DNA of 37,344 bases from Gallionellales bacterium RIFCSPLOWO2_02_FULL_57_47 (lineage in GTDB: Bacteria > Pseudomonadota > Gammaproteobacteria > Burkholderiales > Gallionellaceae), in assembly GCA_001801175.1 (NCBI GenBank), contig MGWZ01000056.1, positions 1 to 37,344 of the forward strand, given 5' to 3'. Shown piece after piece: positions 29,180 to 37,282 of the stretch (position 1 is its first letter; every line of letters begins with the position of its first letter). Under the pieces are notes generated by a model, which had not been told where the DNA came from, made no database searches, and worked only from the letters and a program-made list of their open reading frames with translations. A program made the translations under genes and the position numbers.

Positions 29180-29754
29180 GGTGTGACCTCCTTGATGATG
29201 TTGTATTCGCGGCGTGCTACACGATACTTGACCTGTACGAAACCAAACTCAAACGTCCTGGTCGCCATGAGGGCGAGCGTGATGTCATTTTCTATCGGTC
29301 CGAACAATGGCCTTCCCTGTCCAAGCAGCACGGGGATCAGGGTAATGGTGATGTCGTCGATCAGCCCGGCTGCCAGGAAACGCTGAATTGTTTTGCCACC
29401 ATCGACATACAGGCGTTGGGTGCCTTCTGCGGACAATCGTTCAACCAATACGTCCGGTGATTCGGAAGACGCAGAGACCGTGCTGGGTAGCCCAGCGGGA
29501 ATAATTAGCGGCTTGCTGCTCAGCACCACCACTCTTTTGTCTTCGTATGGCCAAGCCTCGAAGGTCAACACCATTTCGAAAGTGTTTCTGCCCATCACCA
29601 GGACATCGACGGACTTGATGAACTCGGCATAACCGCAGTCTTCGCCGCTCGGCACAACCGCGTTCGCCTCGTTGAGCCAGTCAATACTTCCGTCCGGTCT
29701 GGCGATGAACCCGTCCAGACTGGTGGCAATGAACACGGATGCCTTAACACTCAT
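29176..29754 (-). CDS. dihydrofolate reductase / RibD C-terminal domain family protein
   Basis: ASVFIATSLDGFIARPDGSIDWL...VMGRNTFEMVLTF; ATGA overlap with the downstream gene. Confidence 0.88.
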   Translation of the reverse strand: MSVKASVFIATSLDGFIARPDGSIDWLNEANAVVPSGEDCGYAEFIKSVDVLVMGRNTFEMVLTFEAWPYEDKRVVVLSSKPLIIPAGLPSTVSASSESPDVLVERLSAEGTQRLYVDGGKTIQRFLAAGLIDDITITLIPVLLGQGRPLFGPIENDITLALMATRTFEFGFVQVKYRVARREYNIIKEVTP

Positions 29755-29772
29755 GGGTAGTCCCTGTGTGAT

Positions 29773-29827
29773 GCATAACGTTTGAATTCAACGTCACCGA
29801 AGGCGCTCACTTGAATGAATTTGTCTG
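29773..29827 (-). other. candidate attC recombination site
   Basis: Minus strand: CCAGACAAATTCATTCAAGTGAGCGCCTTCGGTGACGTTGAATTCAAACGTTATGC; terminal GTTATGC core and imperfect ATTCAA-containing arms. Confidence 0.65.
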
Positions 29828-29834
29828 GCGGCTT

Positions 29835-30449
29835 TCAATCGAGAGCAAACGAGCCGGTCTTGAGGCTCCCTGCGCGGCGATAGACACTGACAATTGCGCC
29901 CTTGCTCGTGGTGCTGGAGCTCACGAGCCTGAGCGTAGCCGGCACGGCACCAGCGCCGAAGAGCCGCTTCCCGGTGCCGAGAACCACCGGAAAGGTCAAC
30001 AGCCGGTATTCGTCAATGAGGTCGTTCCTGATAAGCGTCTGGGCAAGGCCGCAACTCCCGTGTACCTGCACTTCGCGTGGAAAACGTTTTTTGATGTCGG
30101 CGATTTCCTTCGTGACATCCCGGACATGGGTGGACCCGCTCCAGCCAAACGTGTTCTGCGTATGCGAGGCGACAAATTTCGGCAGCGAATTGAGTTTGCC
30201 GGCAATCGGATCGTTTGGATCGGTGACCCTGGGCCAATAGGCCGAGAATATGTCGTAAGTTGTCCGCCCAAGAAGGAATGCATCCGCCTTCGAGAAAATC
30301 TCGACCATGGTCTTTCCCATGTCATCGTCGGCATGGGGAACGAGCCATCCTCCATACGGGAAGTTTCCGCTGGTATCCTCGTCCGGGCCACCGGGTGCCT
30401 GCATCACCCCATCAATCGTAAGGAAGGTCGTCAATGTAAGTTCAGCCAT
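29835..30449 (-). CDS. dihydrofolate reductase / RibD C-terminal domain family protein
   Basis: LTTFLTIDGVMQAPGGPDEDTSGNFPYGGWLVP...FLLGRTTYDIFSAYWP. Confidence 0.9.
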   Translation of the reverse strand: MAELTLTTFLTIDGVMQAPGGPDEDTSGNFPYGGWLVPHADDDMGKTMVEIFSKADAFLLGRTTYDIFSAYWPRVTDPNDPIAGKLNSLPKFVASHTQNTFGWSGSTHVRDVTKEIADIKKRFPREVQVHGSCGLAQTLIRNDLIDEYRLLTFPVVLGTGKRLFGAGAVPATLRLVSSSTTSKGAIVSVYRRAGSLKTGSFALD

Positions 30450-30488
30450 GATGTGCTCCTGTCTTGAATGTTATGGACAGCTTCGTCC

Positions 30489-30567
30489 GTCCAATGTTTG
30501 AGGTAAGCGGCGCCGAGCGAAGCGAGGGTGCCCGGAAAGCGCCGCTTCTGACCTGATACCTTGGTGC
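30489..30567 (-). other. candidate attC recombination site
   Basis: Plus strand: GTCCAATGTTTGAGGT-AAGCGGCGC-(loop)-GCGCCGCTT-CTGACCTGATACCTTGGTGC; perfect 9-bp stem and flanking imperfect arms. Confidence 0.65.
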
Positions 30568-30584
30568 AGTCGGAGCTGATTCCA

Positions 30585-30992
30585 CTATGCCGGCTTCGGC
30601 GCATGCCAATTGCGCGGGATAGGCTGAAGCATGCTCAAGCGGTTGCCCTCGGTGTCGATGAACGAGACATACTGCCCCACGCCGGGTATCTCCATCGGTT
30701 CTCCGAGCACTTTACCGCCCGCAGCTGTTACTTCTTTTATTGATTGCCTGATATCGTCCACCGAGATAACGACGGACGGACATCGCGCATCGGAATTTTT
30801 CGGATAGAAGCCACCGTTGATCGCACCGGGTTTTATTGGGCCGGTCTCGCCGGTTTCTGTGGTGGTCGCGAGAACGTAATTGCCCATTTCCTCGCCCAGC
30901 ATCTGCGTCTGCCAGCCGAATGCCGACCCATAGAACTTCGCCATACGCACCCGATCATCGTACGGCATCTCAAAGTGAACGACGGGATTCAT
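30585..30992 (-). CDS. VOC (glyoxalase/bleomycin resistance) family protein
   Basis: NPVVHFEMPYDDRVRMAKFYGSAFGWQTQMLG...GQYVSFIDTEGNRLSMLQP. Confidence 0.9.
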   Translation of the reverse strand: MNPVVHFEMPYDDRVRMAKFYGSAFGWQTQMLGEEMGNYVLATTTETGETGPIKPGAINGGFYPKNSDARCPSVVISVDDIRQSIKEVTAAGGKVLGEPMEIPGVGQYVSFIDTEGNRLSMLQPIPRNWHAPKPA

Positions 30993-31063
30993 GATATTTC
31001 CTCCTTATCGATTGAAATGTGCTTTCCTTATATGCAGGGCTACTACCTGACGTTAATCAGGCC

Positions 31064-31333
31064 TCACGGTGGCCTCGTGCGAATGCCACGAGGCCACCAG
31101 GCCATGTTCATGTACAACTTCCCACCCTGCAATTCATCAAGCATCTGGTTAACGCGTTTCAACCTGGTCGCCTCCAGTTTTGCACGCGCAATCCAGCCCA
31201 GGTAATCGTTCTGCTGATAGGGCGGTCGCTCCCGATAAGCGTCCATGAGTTCGCGCTCATTCAGCGCGTTTCTGACGAACACCGGCATTGGATTCCTGGC
31301 ACGCTTGAGTCCCGATTTCTGGTTTTCTGGCAT
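31064..31333 (-). CDS. small YdeI/OmpD-associated-like protein
   Basis: NALNERELMDAYRERPPYQQNDYLGWIARAKLEATRLKRVNQMLDEL. Confidence 0.75.
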   Translation of the reverse strand: MPENQKSGLKRARNPMPVFVRNALNERELMDAYRERPPYQQNDYLGWIARAKLEATRLKRVNQMLDELQGGKLYMNMAWWPRGIRTRPP

Positions 31334-31343
31334 GGCTGTCCTG

Positions 31344-31411
31344 GTGCTATCGCCTGGATTTCCCGGTCTGCGCGGCTGTTCGCGCAGGTCCGGTGCACTG
31401 ATGGGTTGTGC
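31344..31411 (-). other. candidate degenerate attC recombination site
   Basis: Minus strand: GCACAACCCATCAGTGCACCGGACCTGCGCG-AACAGC-CGCGCAGACCGGGAAATCCAGGCGATAGCAC; strong stem, degenerate terminal core. Confidence 0.65.
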
Positions 31412-31421
31412 GTTGCTTCAT

Positions 31422-32003
31422 TTATGCGACCCTCAGTTGAAAGACATGCCGCCGGGTACCGGCGCGCCCCACTTCCCGAAAACCAGCAGCCTCGAATGCC
31501 GCAACGAAGCCCATGAACCGGTAACTCGGAGACTCCGGATCGACCGGATAAGCCTCCACAATCGATACGCCTCTGGTTTTGGCAAAGTTGACGGCAGCAG
31601 CAATGATTCGTTGTGTGATGCCCAGGCCCCGCAACCTGCGGACAACGAAGAAGCAGGCGATTGACCAGATGCCTACGTCAGGACTGCCATCATCAACGAG
31701 TCGACGATAAGTTGATCGTGGTGCCACGGAGCACCACGCGACTGGTTCTTCATCAAGATAGCCGAGCAGCCCGACGGTTGTTCCGGCAGCGATGCGTTTT
31801 ACCATCGCGGCTTTGCGGCTGGCGCCGTCTGTGTGCCTTGCTTCCTGCGGAGTTGCTCTCCACAACATGCACCAGCAGTACCCGGGGCAGCCGCGACTTT
31901 CAAAAAGCCGCTCGAAATCAGGCCATGTGTCGGCGGTGACTTCGCGAAACACAATGCGATCAATTTCCGCTGCTTCGATCATGTGACGCCCAACTTTTGA
32001 CAT
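31422..32003 (-). CDS. GNAT family N-acetyltransferase
   Basis: IVFREVTADTWPDFERLFESRG...WSIACFFVVRRLRGLGITQRIIAAAVNFAKTRGVSIVEAYP. Confidence 0.85.
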   Translation of the reverse strand: MSKVGRHMIEAAEIDRIVFREVTADTWPDFERLFESRGCPGYCWCMLWRATPQEARHTDGASRKAAMVKRIAAGTTVGLLGYLDEEPVAWCSVAPRSTYRRLVDDGSPDVGIWSIACFFVVRRLRGLGITQRIIAAAVNFAKTRGVSIVEAYPVDPESPSYRFMGFVAAFEAAGFREVGRAGTRRHVFQLRVA

Positions 32004-32397
32004 GAGCGGCAGCCGCCGGCTGCACAAGATTGATGAGGTTTCCACAGGTATCTTCGAACACCACCGAGGTGATCAGCCCCGTGTTGATCGGTTCGCCGAG
32101 AAACTTCACCCCGCGCGCCCTGAGGCGCTGAACCTCGGCCATGATGTCCTTTGTGGTGAATGCGGTCGCCGGGATTCCGGCCTCGTATAGCGCCTTCTGG
32201 TAGGTACGAGCAGGAGCAAAATCCATGGGCTCCAGTACGAGTTCGACTCCCTCGACCCCTTCCGGCGAACGCACCGTGAGCCAGCGATACTGACCCACTG
32301 GAAGGTCTGCCATCTTCTCGAACCCCAGCACATTCGTGTAGAACTGGAGCGCCTGCTCCTGGTCCTTGACCATCACGCTGACGAACTTGATCTGCAT
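31960..32397 (-). CDS. VOC family protein
   Basis: MQIKFVSVMVKDQEQALQFYTNVLGFEKMADLPVG...TSVVFEDTCGNLINLVQP; overlaps GNAT start. Confidence 0.92.
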   Translation of the reverse strand: MQIKFVSVMVKDQEQALQFYTNVLGFEKMADLPVGQYRWLTVRSPEGVEGVELVLEPMDFAPARTYQKALYEAGIPATAFTTKDIMAEVQRLRARGVKFLGEPINTGLITSVVFEDTCGNLINLVQPAAAAHVKSWASHDRSSGN

Positions 32398-32418
32398 GCG
32401 GACCTCCGTGGGATGAGG

Positions 32419-32505
32419 GCCTGACGTTTGAATTAACTGGCTGGCGCTGGGATATCGCGCCCAGGCTTATAATTCAGCTTGGCCACTTTAATTAAACTAC
32501 GAGCT
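32419..32505 (-). other. candidate degenerate attC recombination site
   Basis: Minus strand ends ...CAGTTAATTCAAACGTCAGGC, with an upstream imperfect inverse GTTTAATTAAAGTGGC and hairpin GGGCGCGATATCCCAGCGCC. Confidence 0.5.
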
Positions 32506-32551
32506 CAGGCTTGCGGCCCGTCGCGCCTGTTGCGAGTCGCCGGAATACGCA

Positions 32552-32818
32552 TTACCGTTTCCGGACATGTATCTCTGGATGATTAATGAGGTCGTATTCA
32601 AGCGCGTTGGCCAAGCTATCAATCAAAGCCTCTTGTATCTGAGGATTGAAAGCATCGGCGCTGTCGACAGAGGCCTGGTATACGGCAAGCGAAATCTGGT
32701 GCCCGTCTGTACCAAACGCAGCCACGCAAACAGTTTTTGGGTCAGTCCAATACTCGATACTTACTGCAGCTCCGTCTCCAAGACGAAATTCATTCCTCTT
32801 TACTCTATGATGATTCAT
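32552..32818 (-). CDS. hypothetical protein (88 aa)
   Basis: MNHHRVKRNEFRLGDGAAVSIEYWTDPKTVCVAAFGTDG; small, cassette-sized ORF. Confidence 0.55.
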   Translation of the reverse strand: MNHHRVKRNEFRLGDGAAVSIEYWTDPKTVCVAAFGTDGHQISLAVYQASVDSADAFNPQIQEALIDSLANALEYDLINHPEIHVRKR

Positions 32819-33069
32819 TTGGAACTCCTTTTCTTCGATGACCTTGTGCCGGAAACTCCCATGTGTGCTCTATCGTTCAAGGGCAGGGCCTGGTCACAAA
32901 GCAAGGCAGCCGAAGCCCGAAGAATCAAATTTACCACTTCCCGCAAAAAGCGCAATGAGCAGAGTTCAGAGCGCCCGGATTGCGCAGCCAAATCAGGCAC
33001 GATTCCGGTTTTCAGGATGATCACAAAAGCCAAATGCCCACAGCAAAGCGCGGGGTGCACCTCCCCGTG

Positions 33070-34674
33070 TTATTCGGGTCCCTCAGAAGGAATCTGGAAT
33101 AACGCCCCGAGGTTGATGCTCCCATGCGCTGCGGGGTCCTGGGGATTTTTGGTGCCGGGAACCCCCGGATGAAGGTTGGAAGCCGTGTCATCGGGCGGGA
33201 ACAGCACCAGCGTAGACAGGAATTCCAGCAGCTTCTGGCGGTCATTGTCGCTCAACCGTGCGAATGCTTTCCTGGCCGCTTGGGCCTCGCCGCCATGCCG
33301 CAGGATCACCTCTTCCAGACTGATGCTGCGCCCATCGTGGCCGTACGGCGCGGTGGTGGCGACACCCCAAAGCGGCTCCGTCATGAATTGCTTCTGCACA
33401 GTCCCGTCATAGTTACGCTCGTGGAACTCCGGGCCCAGGTCATGCCGTTTGAAGTCTGCGAAGATGTCTCGGACCAGAAAAGACTGTTGCTTCGGCAGGA
33501 GTTTCGGATAGGTTTGGCCGTCATTCACGACTTCAAAAAGCGTGGTCGCTGTGGCAAACAGGCGGTTGAAGATTCCCCGCACCGGATCGAAGCCTGTCTC
33601 GACATCAGCCACCCGGCGGTCGTGCTCGATGCGCAGGTTCTGCACATGGCACGAGGTGCACCCGATTCTTTGCATTACCCGCAGCCCCTCTCGCGTGCGG
33701 TTGGTGGTCCGGCCAGTTGCCGGCCGGAAATAGTTCAGCAGATAGAATTCAAGGTGGTCGACCAGCGCACCGTCAATCTCGTTGATAACCCCATCACCAT
33801 CGCCGTCGTCTTCCGGGCTGCACACTGGCGGGCGCCTGATCTTGTCCAGCGCCGGGTCCAGCACGAGGCCGGCGGGAGTAATTGCCGTTGCCGGCTGGTT
33901 TGGGTCCGTGGCCCTGCACAGGACCGGGTCTGGCGCCTCCAGCCCCATCTCGTCCTTGAGGGCGCCGACATCGAACGCGCGCATCGAAAACTCTCCGCCG
34001 TGTGCAAAAAGGGGGCGAACGCGCAGGTCCGGGTTGACTCCATCGACCTGCGAGGTATCCACCTTGCCGCTTGGCAACGCCGTGACAAATCCGAACTTGA
34101 TCCGCTTGCTTGTCAGCGGCAGGGTCACCGGGTGTGACGAAGCAGCCGCTTCGGCAAGCGCCTTTGCGCGGATGGCGCGCAGCTCATGCGTGATCTCGTC
34201 GGCAAGCATCTCGACCAGTCCGAGTCCGAACAAGTGCGGCGCGTTTCGGCTATCAGGCCGGGTTGCCACTTCGCCGCCTGCTCCGGCCGAGCCCCGGGGC
34301 AGTCCGTGACACGCAGCGCAGCTATCCGTGAGGCCGGCGCCAAGCGCCGGGTTTTTGTGGATGTCACCGGAAGAGTCTCTGCTGACCCGCGGTCCTTGTC
34401 CTTGGTCAAGCGTGAATTTCCGCTGGAAGAGTTGCCGGCCGCGGCGGACCGAGCGCGCCGGATCCCTTTTTATCAGGTAAATCGAAGACCCCGGCGTAAA
34501 TTCGTCACCGCGACCCGCACCGATCTGTTGGGTCAGGGATTTCCCGATCGCGCCGCCTGGCACATGGGGTGTCGTTTGAGTAACATCCGTCAACTCGGCA
34601 CGCGCCTCGGTACCCGCCAGGGAGCAAACGAAACCGAAGAGCCCTATTGATATAAGCCTGAGTTTTGATCGCAT
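33070..34674 (-). CDS. di-heme oxidoreductase / putative peroxidase (DUF1111-like)
   Basis: Signal peptide; CAACHG and CTSCH heme motifs; 'TEPLWGVATTAPYGHDGRSISLEEVILRHGGEA'. Confidence 0.88.
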   Translation of the reverse strand: MRSKLRLISIGLFGFVCSLAGTEARAELTDVTQTTPHVPGGAIGKSLTQQIGAGRGDEFTPGSSIYLIKRDPARSVRRGRQLFQRKFTLDQGQGPRVSRDSSGDIHKNPALGAGLTDSCAACHGLPRGSAGAGGEVATRPDSRNAPHLFGLGLVEMLADEITHELRAIRAKALAEAAASSHPVTLPLTSKRIKFGFVTALPSGKVDTSQVDGVNPDLRVRPLFAHGGEFSMRAFDVGALKDEMGLEAPDPVLCRATDPNQPATAITPAGLVLDPALDKIRRPPVCSPEDDGDGDGVINEIDGALVDHLEFYLLNYFRPATGRTTNRTREGLRVMQRIGCTSCHVQNLRIEHDRRVADVETGFDPVRGIFNRLFATATTLFEVVNDGQTYPKLLPKQQSFLVRDIFADFKRHDLGPEFHERNYDGTVQKQFMTEPLWGVATTAPYGHDGRSISLEEVILRHGGEAQAARKAFARLSDNDRQKLLEFLSTLVLFPPDDTASNLHPGVPGTKNPQDPAAHGSINLGALFQIPSEGPE

Positions 34675-34700
34675 ATATCCACCCGATGCTTTCGTTTGAT

Positions 34701-34865
34701 GGCGGCGCGCTTTCACGCCAGCATTAGGTGCTTAAGCACCAATGATGTCGGGGAAGACCCTTGCGATCTTTGCCCTCTGGAATGCGGGGTCGGCTGGATG
34801 CGTGATTGCACAACCTGATCCGCGCAACCTGCTGCTTTAGTTTAAACACGTAATGCGAAGCAGAC
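34701..34865. repeat. cassette-region repeat, copy 1
   Basis: GGCGGCGCGCTTTCACGCCAGCATTAGGTGCTTAAGCACCAATGATGTCGGGGAAGACCCTTGCGATCTTTGC...CTGCTTTAGTTT; near-identical to copy 2. Confidence 0.9.
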
Positions 34866-34890
34866 TTCTTTTTTTCGAATTCGTTCAATT

Positions 34891-35494
34891 CTACCGGCCT
34901 TCGCGGCCTGACAGGTACATCTTGCGCAGCCACCGCTCGCGCTTTCGTCCGTCCGGTGATTCGACGAGTCCTACCAAGTTTTCTCTGACAGGACCAAGGC
35001 CGCTAAGGCTGAGCGTGTTCTTCTCCGGGTGAGGACGAAAAAACCATCGATAGATGAACGCCGGCATTTGCATGGTGATGACGATGCGAGCGGTCTTGCC
35101 CTTTAAGGCTTTCCTCTGGTTGAAGTACGAAAAGAACCCCAGCGGCTCACCTGGTTTGGCATCGGGAAAGATGAACGCAGGCCGAAACGTCTGTTCAAGG
35201 AACCCTTTCAGGATCGCCGGCATCGCGCCATTCCAAATGGGAAAAAGCATGACAACATGATCGGAACGGGCGATGACGCCCTGTGACTGCAGTATGGCTT
35301 CCGGAGGCACCCCGCGCTGGTCTTCCCTGCTTAGCAAGAGGGGGAAATCCAGCCGGGCAACTGATAACCTGGACATCGTGTCCGGCCTCGTTAGCGCCCT
35401 TCGCATAGGCTTCCGCAAGGGCATGGCAGAAATGGTCGCTTTGGTGATCCGGGTGCCCCTGGATGATCACAATATGCCTGGATTCATGTCGCAT
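34891..35494 (-). pseudogene. flavodoxin-like NAD(P)H oxidoreductase (KefF/MdaB-type) with frameshift
   Basis: N-terminal half MRHESRHIVIIQGHPDHQSDHFCHALAEAYAKGANEAGHDVQVI in ORF 35195-35494; continuation VARLDFPLLLSREDQ...HVVMLFPIWNGAMPAILKGFLEQTFRPAF in another frame (ORF 34891-35424). Confidence 0.8.
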
Positions 35495-35580
35495 GATTTA
35501 CCTCAGCCCTGAGTGTGACGCGTTCGAGTGGCGCTGGGCTTTCCGCAAAACATGGAGCACCGGCCTGGTTGGCCGCCATG

Positions 35581-36261
35581 TCAGGCGTTCGCGGAAACAT
35601 GGCGATGTTTGTCAATCCAGTAACCCCAAAGGACCAACAGCCATTGGAGTTGCCCCAGCCACGCAATGGCCTCGGTACTTGGAGGCGGAGCACCCAACAG
35701 GTTGCCAGCATAAACCCCTGTCAAGAAGACCACCAGCGCGACCAATCCCCACCGGCCAGTAGCGTCGTTGGGCGTTGTCGCGCGGCAATATAACCAGACA
35801 CCGAATGCGAACAACGTGCCTTCAATGGCTACTGTAGCGGGCAGCGACGACCAGACATTCAGGCCAACGAATGTGGCCGTACCGGGAAACAACGGCAGGT
35901 CCGGTTGATGAACAATAGCGTCGAGCGCCCAATGGCTGATGACGAGAGTTCCGAGGACAAACGCCGCAATGCGTTTCCGTTTCAATGCGAAATGGATACC
36001 GCCCACCAATACCGCCCAGCCAAGCACAGCAATCAGACTATGAGAGATGGGGTAATGCTCGAAAACCAGAGGGGTGACAACGGTTGCGCCAGGAACGATG
36101 CGGACCGTCTCCACGCCAAGCAGCAAAAAGGTAGGCCACAGCAGATCGATAAACTGGGCGGCGATAAACAGGGAGCCCAGAGATACTTTCGAAGCGACTG
36201 CTTTTGCGCCGAATCCAACACCGAAGTGGCCAATAAACATGGGATACCTCCTCACGTTCAA
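35581..36261 (-). CDS. hypothetical multi-pass membrane protein
   Basis: MFIGHFGVGFGAKAVASKVSLGSLFIAAQFIDLLWP...YPISHSLIAVLGWAVLV...ISHWALDAIVH. ATG internal start likely at MFIGH. Confidence 0.8.
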   Translation of the reverse strand: MNVRRYPMFIGHFGVGFGAKAVASKVSLGSLFIAAQFIDLLWPTFLLLGVETVRIVPGATVVTPLVFEHYPISHSLIAVLGWAVLVGGIHFALKRKRIAAFVLGTLVISHWALDAIVHQPDLPLFPGTATFVGLNVWSSLPATVAIEGTLFAFGVWLYCRATTPNDATGRWGLVALVVFLTGVYAGNLLGAPPPSTEAIAWLGQLQWLLVLWGYWIDKHRHVSANA

Positions 36262-36267
36262 ATTGAG

Positions 36268-36433
36268 TGGCGGCGCGCTTTCACGCCAGCATTAGGTGCT
36301 TCAGCACCAATGATGTCGGGGAAGACCCTTGCGATCTTTGCTCTCTCGAATGCCGGGTTAGGCTGGATGCGTGATTGCACAACCTGATCTGCGCGACCTA
36401 CTGCTTTAGTTTCAAAAAGTAATGCCAAGCCGA
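36268..36433. repeat. cassette-region repeat, copy 2
   Basis: Same sequence as copy 1 with scattered substitutions; includes GGGTTAGGCTGG (minus CCAGCCTAACCC). Confidence 0.9.
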
Positions 36434-36490
36434 CCACTTTAGTACCGCCGTTGGCTCCCCGGTTGAGAGAAGGATCAGGCAGCATCGCTC

Positions 36491-36967
36491 TTAGCCTTCG
36501 CTCAGCACCTCTGCCAGAACCTCGGGCGAAATCGTTGTGGCCTGGGCAAACCCACCGACGAAACGAATTGAACGCGGCATTATTACGAATAACGAGAAGT
36601 CGGAAAAACCGAACATCGCGGCGCTCTGGGGAAACCTTGCCAGGTACGCAGCCTTGGCCTCGGCATGGCCTTGCGTGGACTCAGCGTATTGCACAGCCTG
36701 ACCTTGTATCGTGACGCGTGCCAATGCCTGGGCGGGGAGTTCGGGCTTCGGCGGCGCAACAACCAGGACACTCACTTGTGGACTTAACAACATGTCCCTG
36801 GTGTGGGTCGCGAGATGGCTGACATGAATCACGAGGCCCAAGCCGCCGGGAAGAATGGCGTAGGGCACCATGGAAACATACGGCTCGCCCTTGTGAAGCG
36901 TTCCAAGAGAGGCTACTTGCTGTGTTCGCAGCAGCTCGCGAAGTGTCTGGGCGTAGGCGGGAGTCAT
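36491..36967 (-). CDS. pyridoxamine 5'-phosphate oxidase-family / HugZ-like FMN-binding protein
   Basis: LRELLRTQQVASLGTLHKGEPYVSMVPYAI...LVIHVSHLATHTRDMLLSPQVSVLVV. Confidence 0.85.
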   Translation of the reverse strand: MTPAYAQTLRELLRTQQVASLGTLHKGEPYVSMVPYAILPGGLGLVIHVSHLATHTRDMLLSPQVSVLVVAPPKPELPAQALARVTIQGQAVQYAESTQGHAEAKAAYLARFPQSAAMFGFSDFSLFVIMPRSIRFVGGFAQATTISPEVLAEVLSEG

Positions 36968-37224
36968 CAGTGAGGTGTATGGCTGGTCGGCACTTGGACT
37001 GCTGCCTGACGCCGAGATAAGGAACGGCGCGCTTTCACGCCAGCATCAGGTGCTTCAGCACCAATGATGTCGTGGAAGACCCTTGCGATCTTTGCGGCAT
37101 CCCGCTTAACCCACGGGTTGAGCGGCTCAGTCGGCATGGGCCTGTTGAAACCATAGCCGGAAGCGGCCATCTTGGGGGCTGTATACAACGCAATCCCAAT
37201 TGTTATAGACATCATCCGTTGCAA
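36967..37224 (-). CDS. small ORF containing the repeat-encoded peptide AKIARVFHDIIGAEAPDAGVKARR
   Basis: 85-aa ORF overlapping the PPOX start (TGATG); may not be a real protein. Confidence 0.3.
   Translation of the reverse strand: MQRMMSITIGIALYTAPKMAASGYGFNRPMPTEPLNPWVKRDAAKIARVFHDIIGAEAPDAGVKARRSLSRRQAAVQVPTSHTPH
37025..37096. repeat. cassette-region repeat, copy 3 (partial)
   Basis: CGGCGCGCTTTCACGCCAGCATCAGGTGCTTCAGCACCAATGATGTCGTGGAAGACCCTTGCGATCTTTGCGG. Confidence 0.9.
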
Positions 37225-37282
37225 AGCAAACAGGCTTATTGTTTAAAAGTGGCTCTTTTGAAAAACGAATGGATTAAGCGGC

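Noticed and set aside
31003-31063. Short palindrome CCTGACGTTAATCAGG between the VOC and YdeI-like genes considered as attC
   Set aside because: Too short and lacks separated R''/R' cores; the VOC and YdeI-like genes may share one cassette.
32815-33060. 81-aa minus-strand ORF overlapping the 88-aa hypothetical gene by ATGA
   Set aside because: Composition does not look like a protein; kept as unannotated spacer, though a real cassette ORF cannot be excluded.
35500-35580. Possible attC-like structure after the membrane-protein gene (minus GGCCAACCAGGCCGGTGCTC...AGCGCCACTCGAACGCG)
   Set aside because: Some pairing is present but the terminal core is unconvincing; left out of the feature list.
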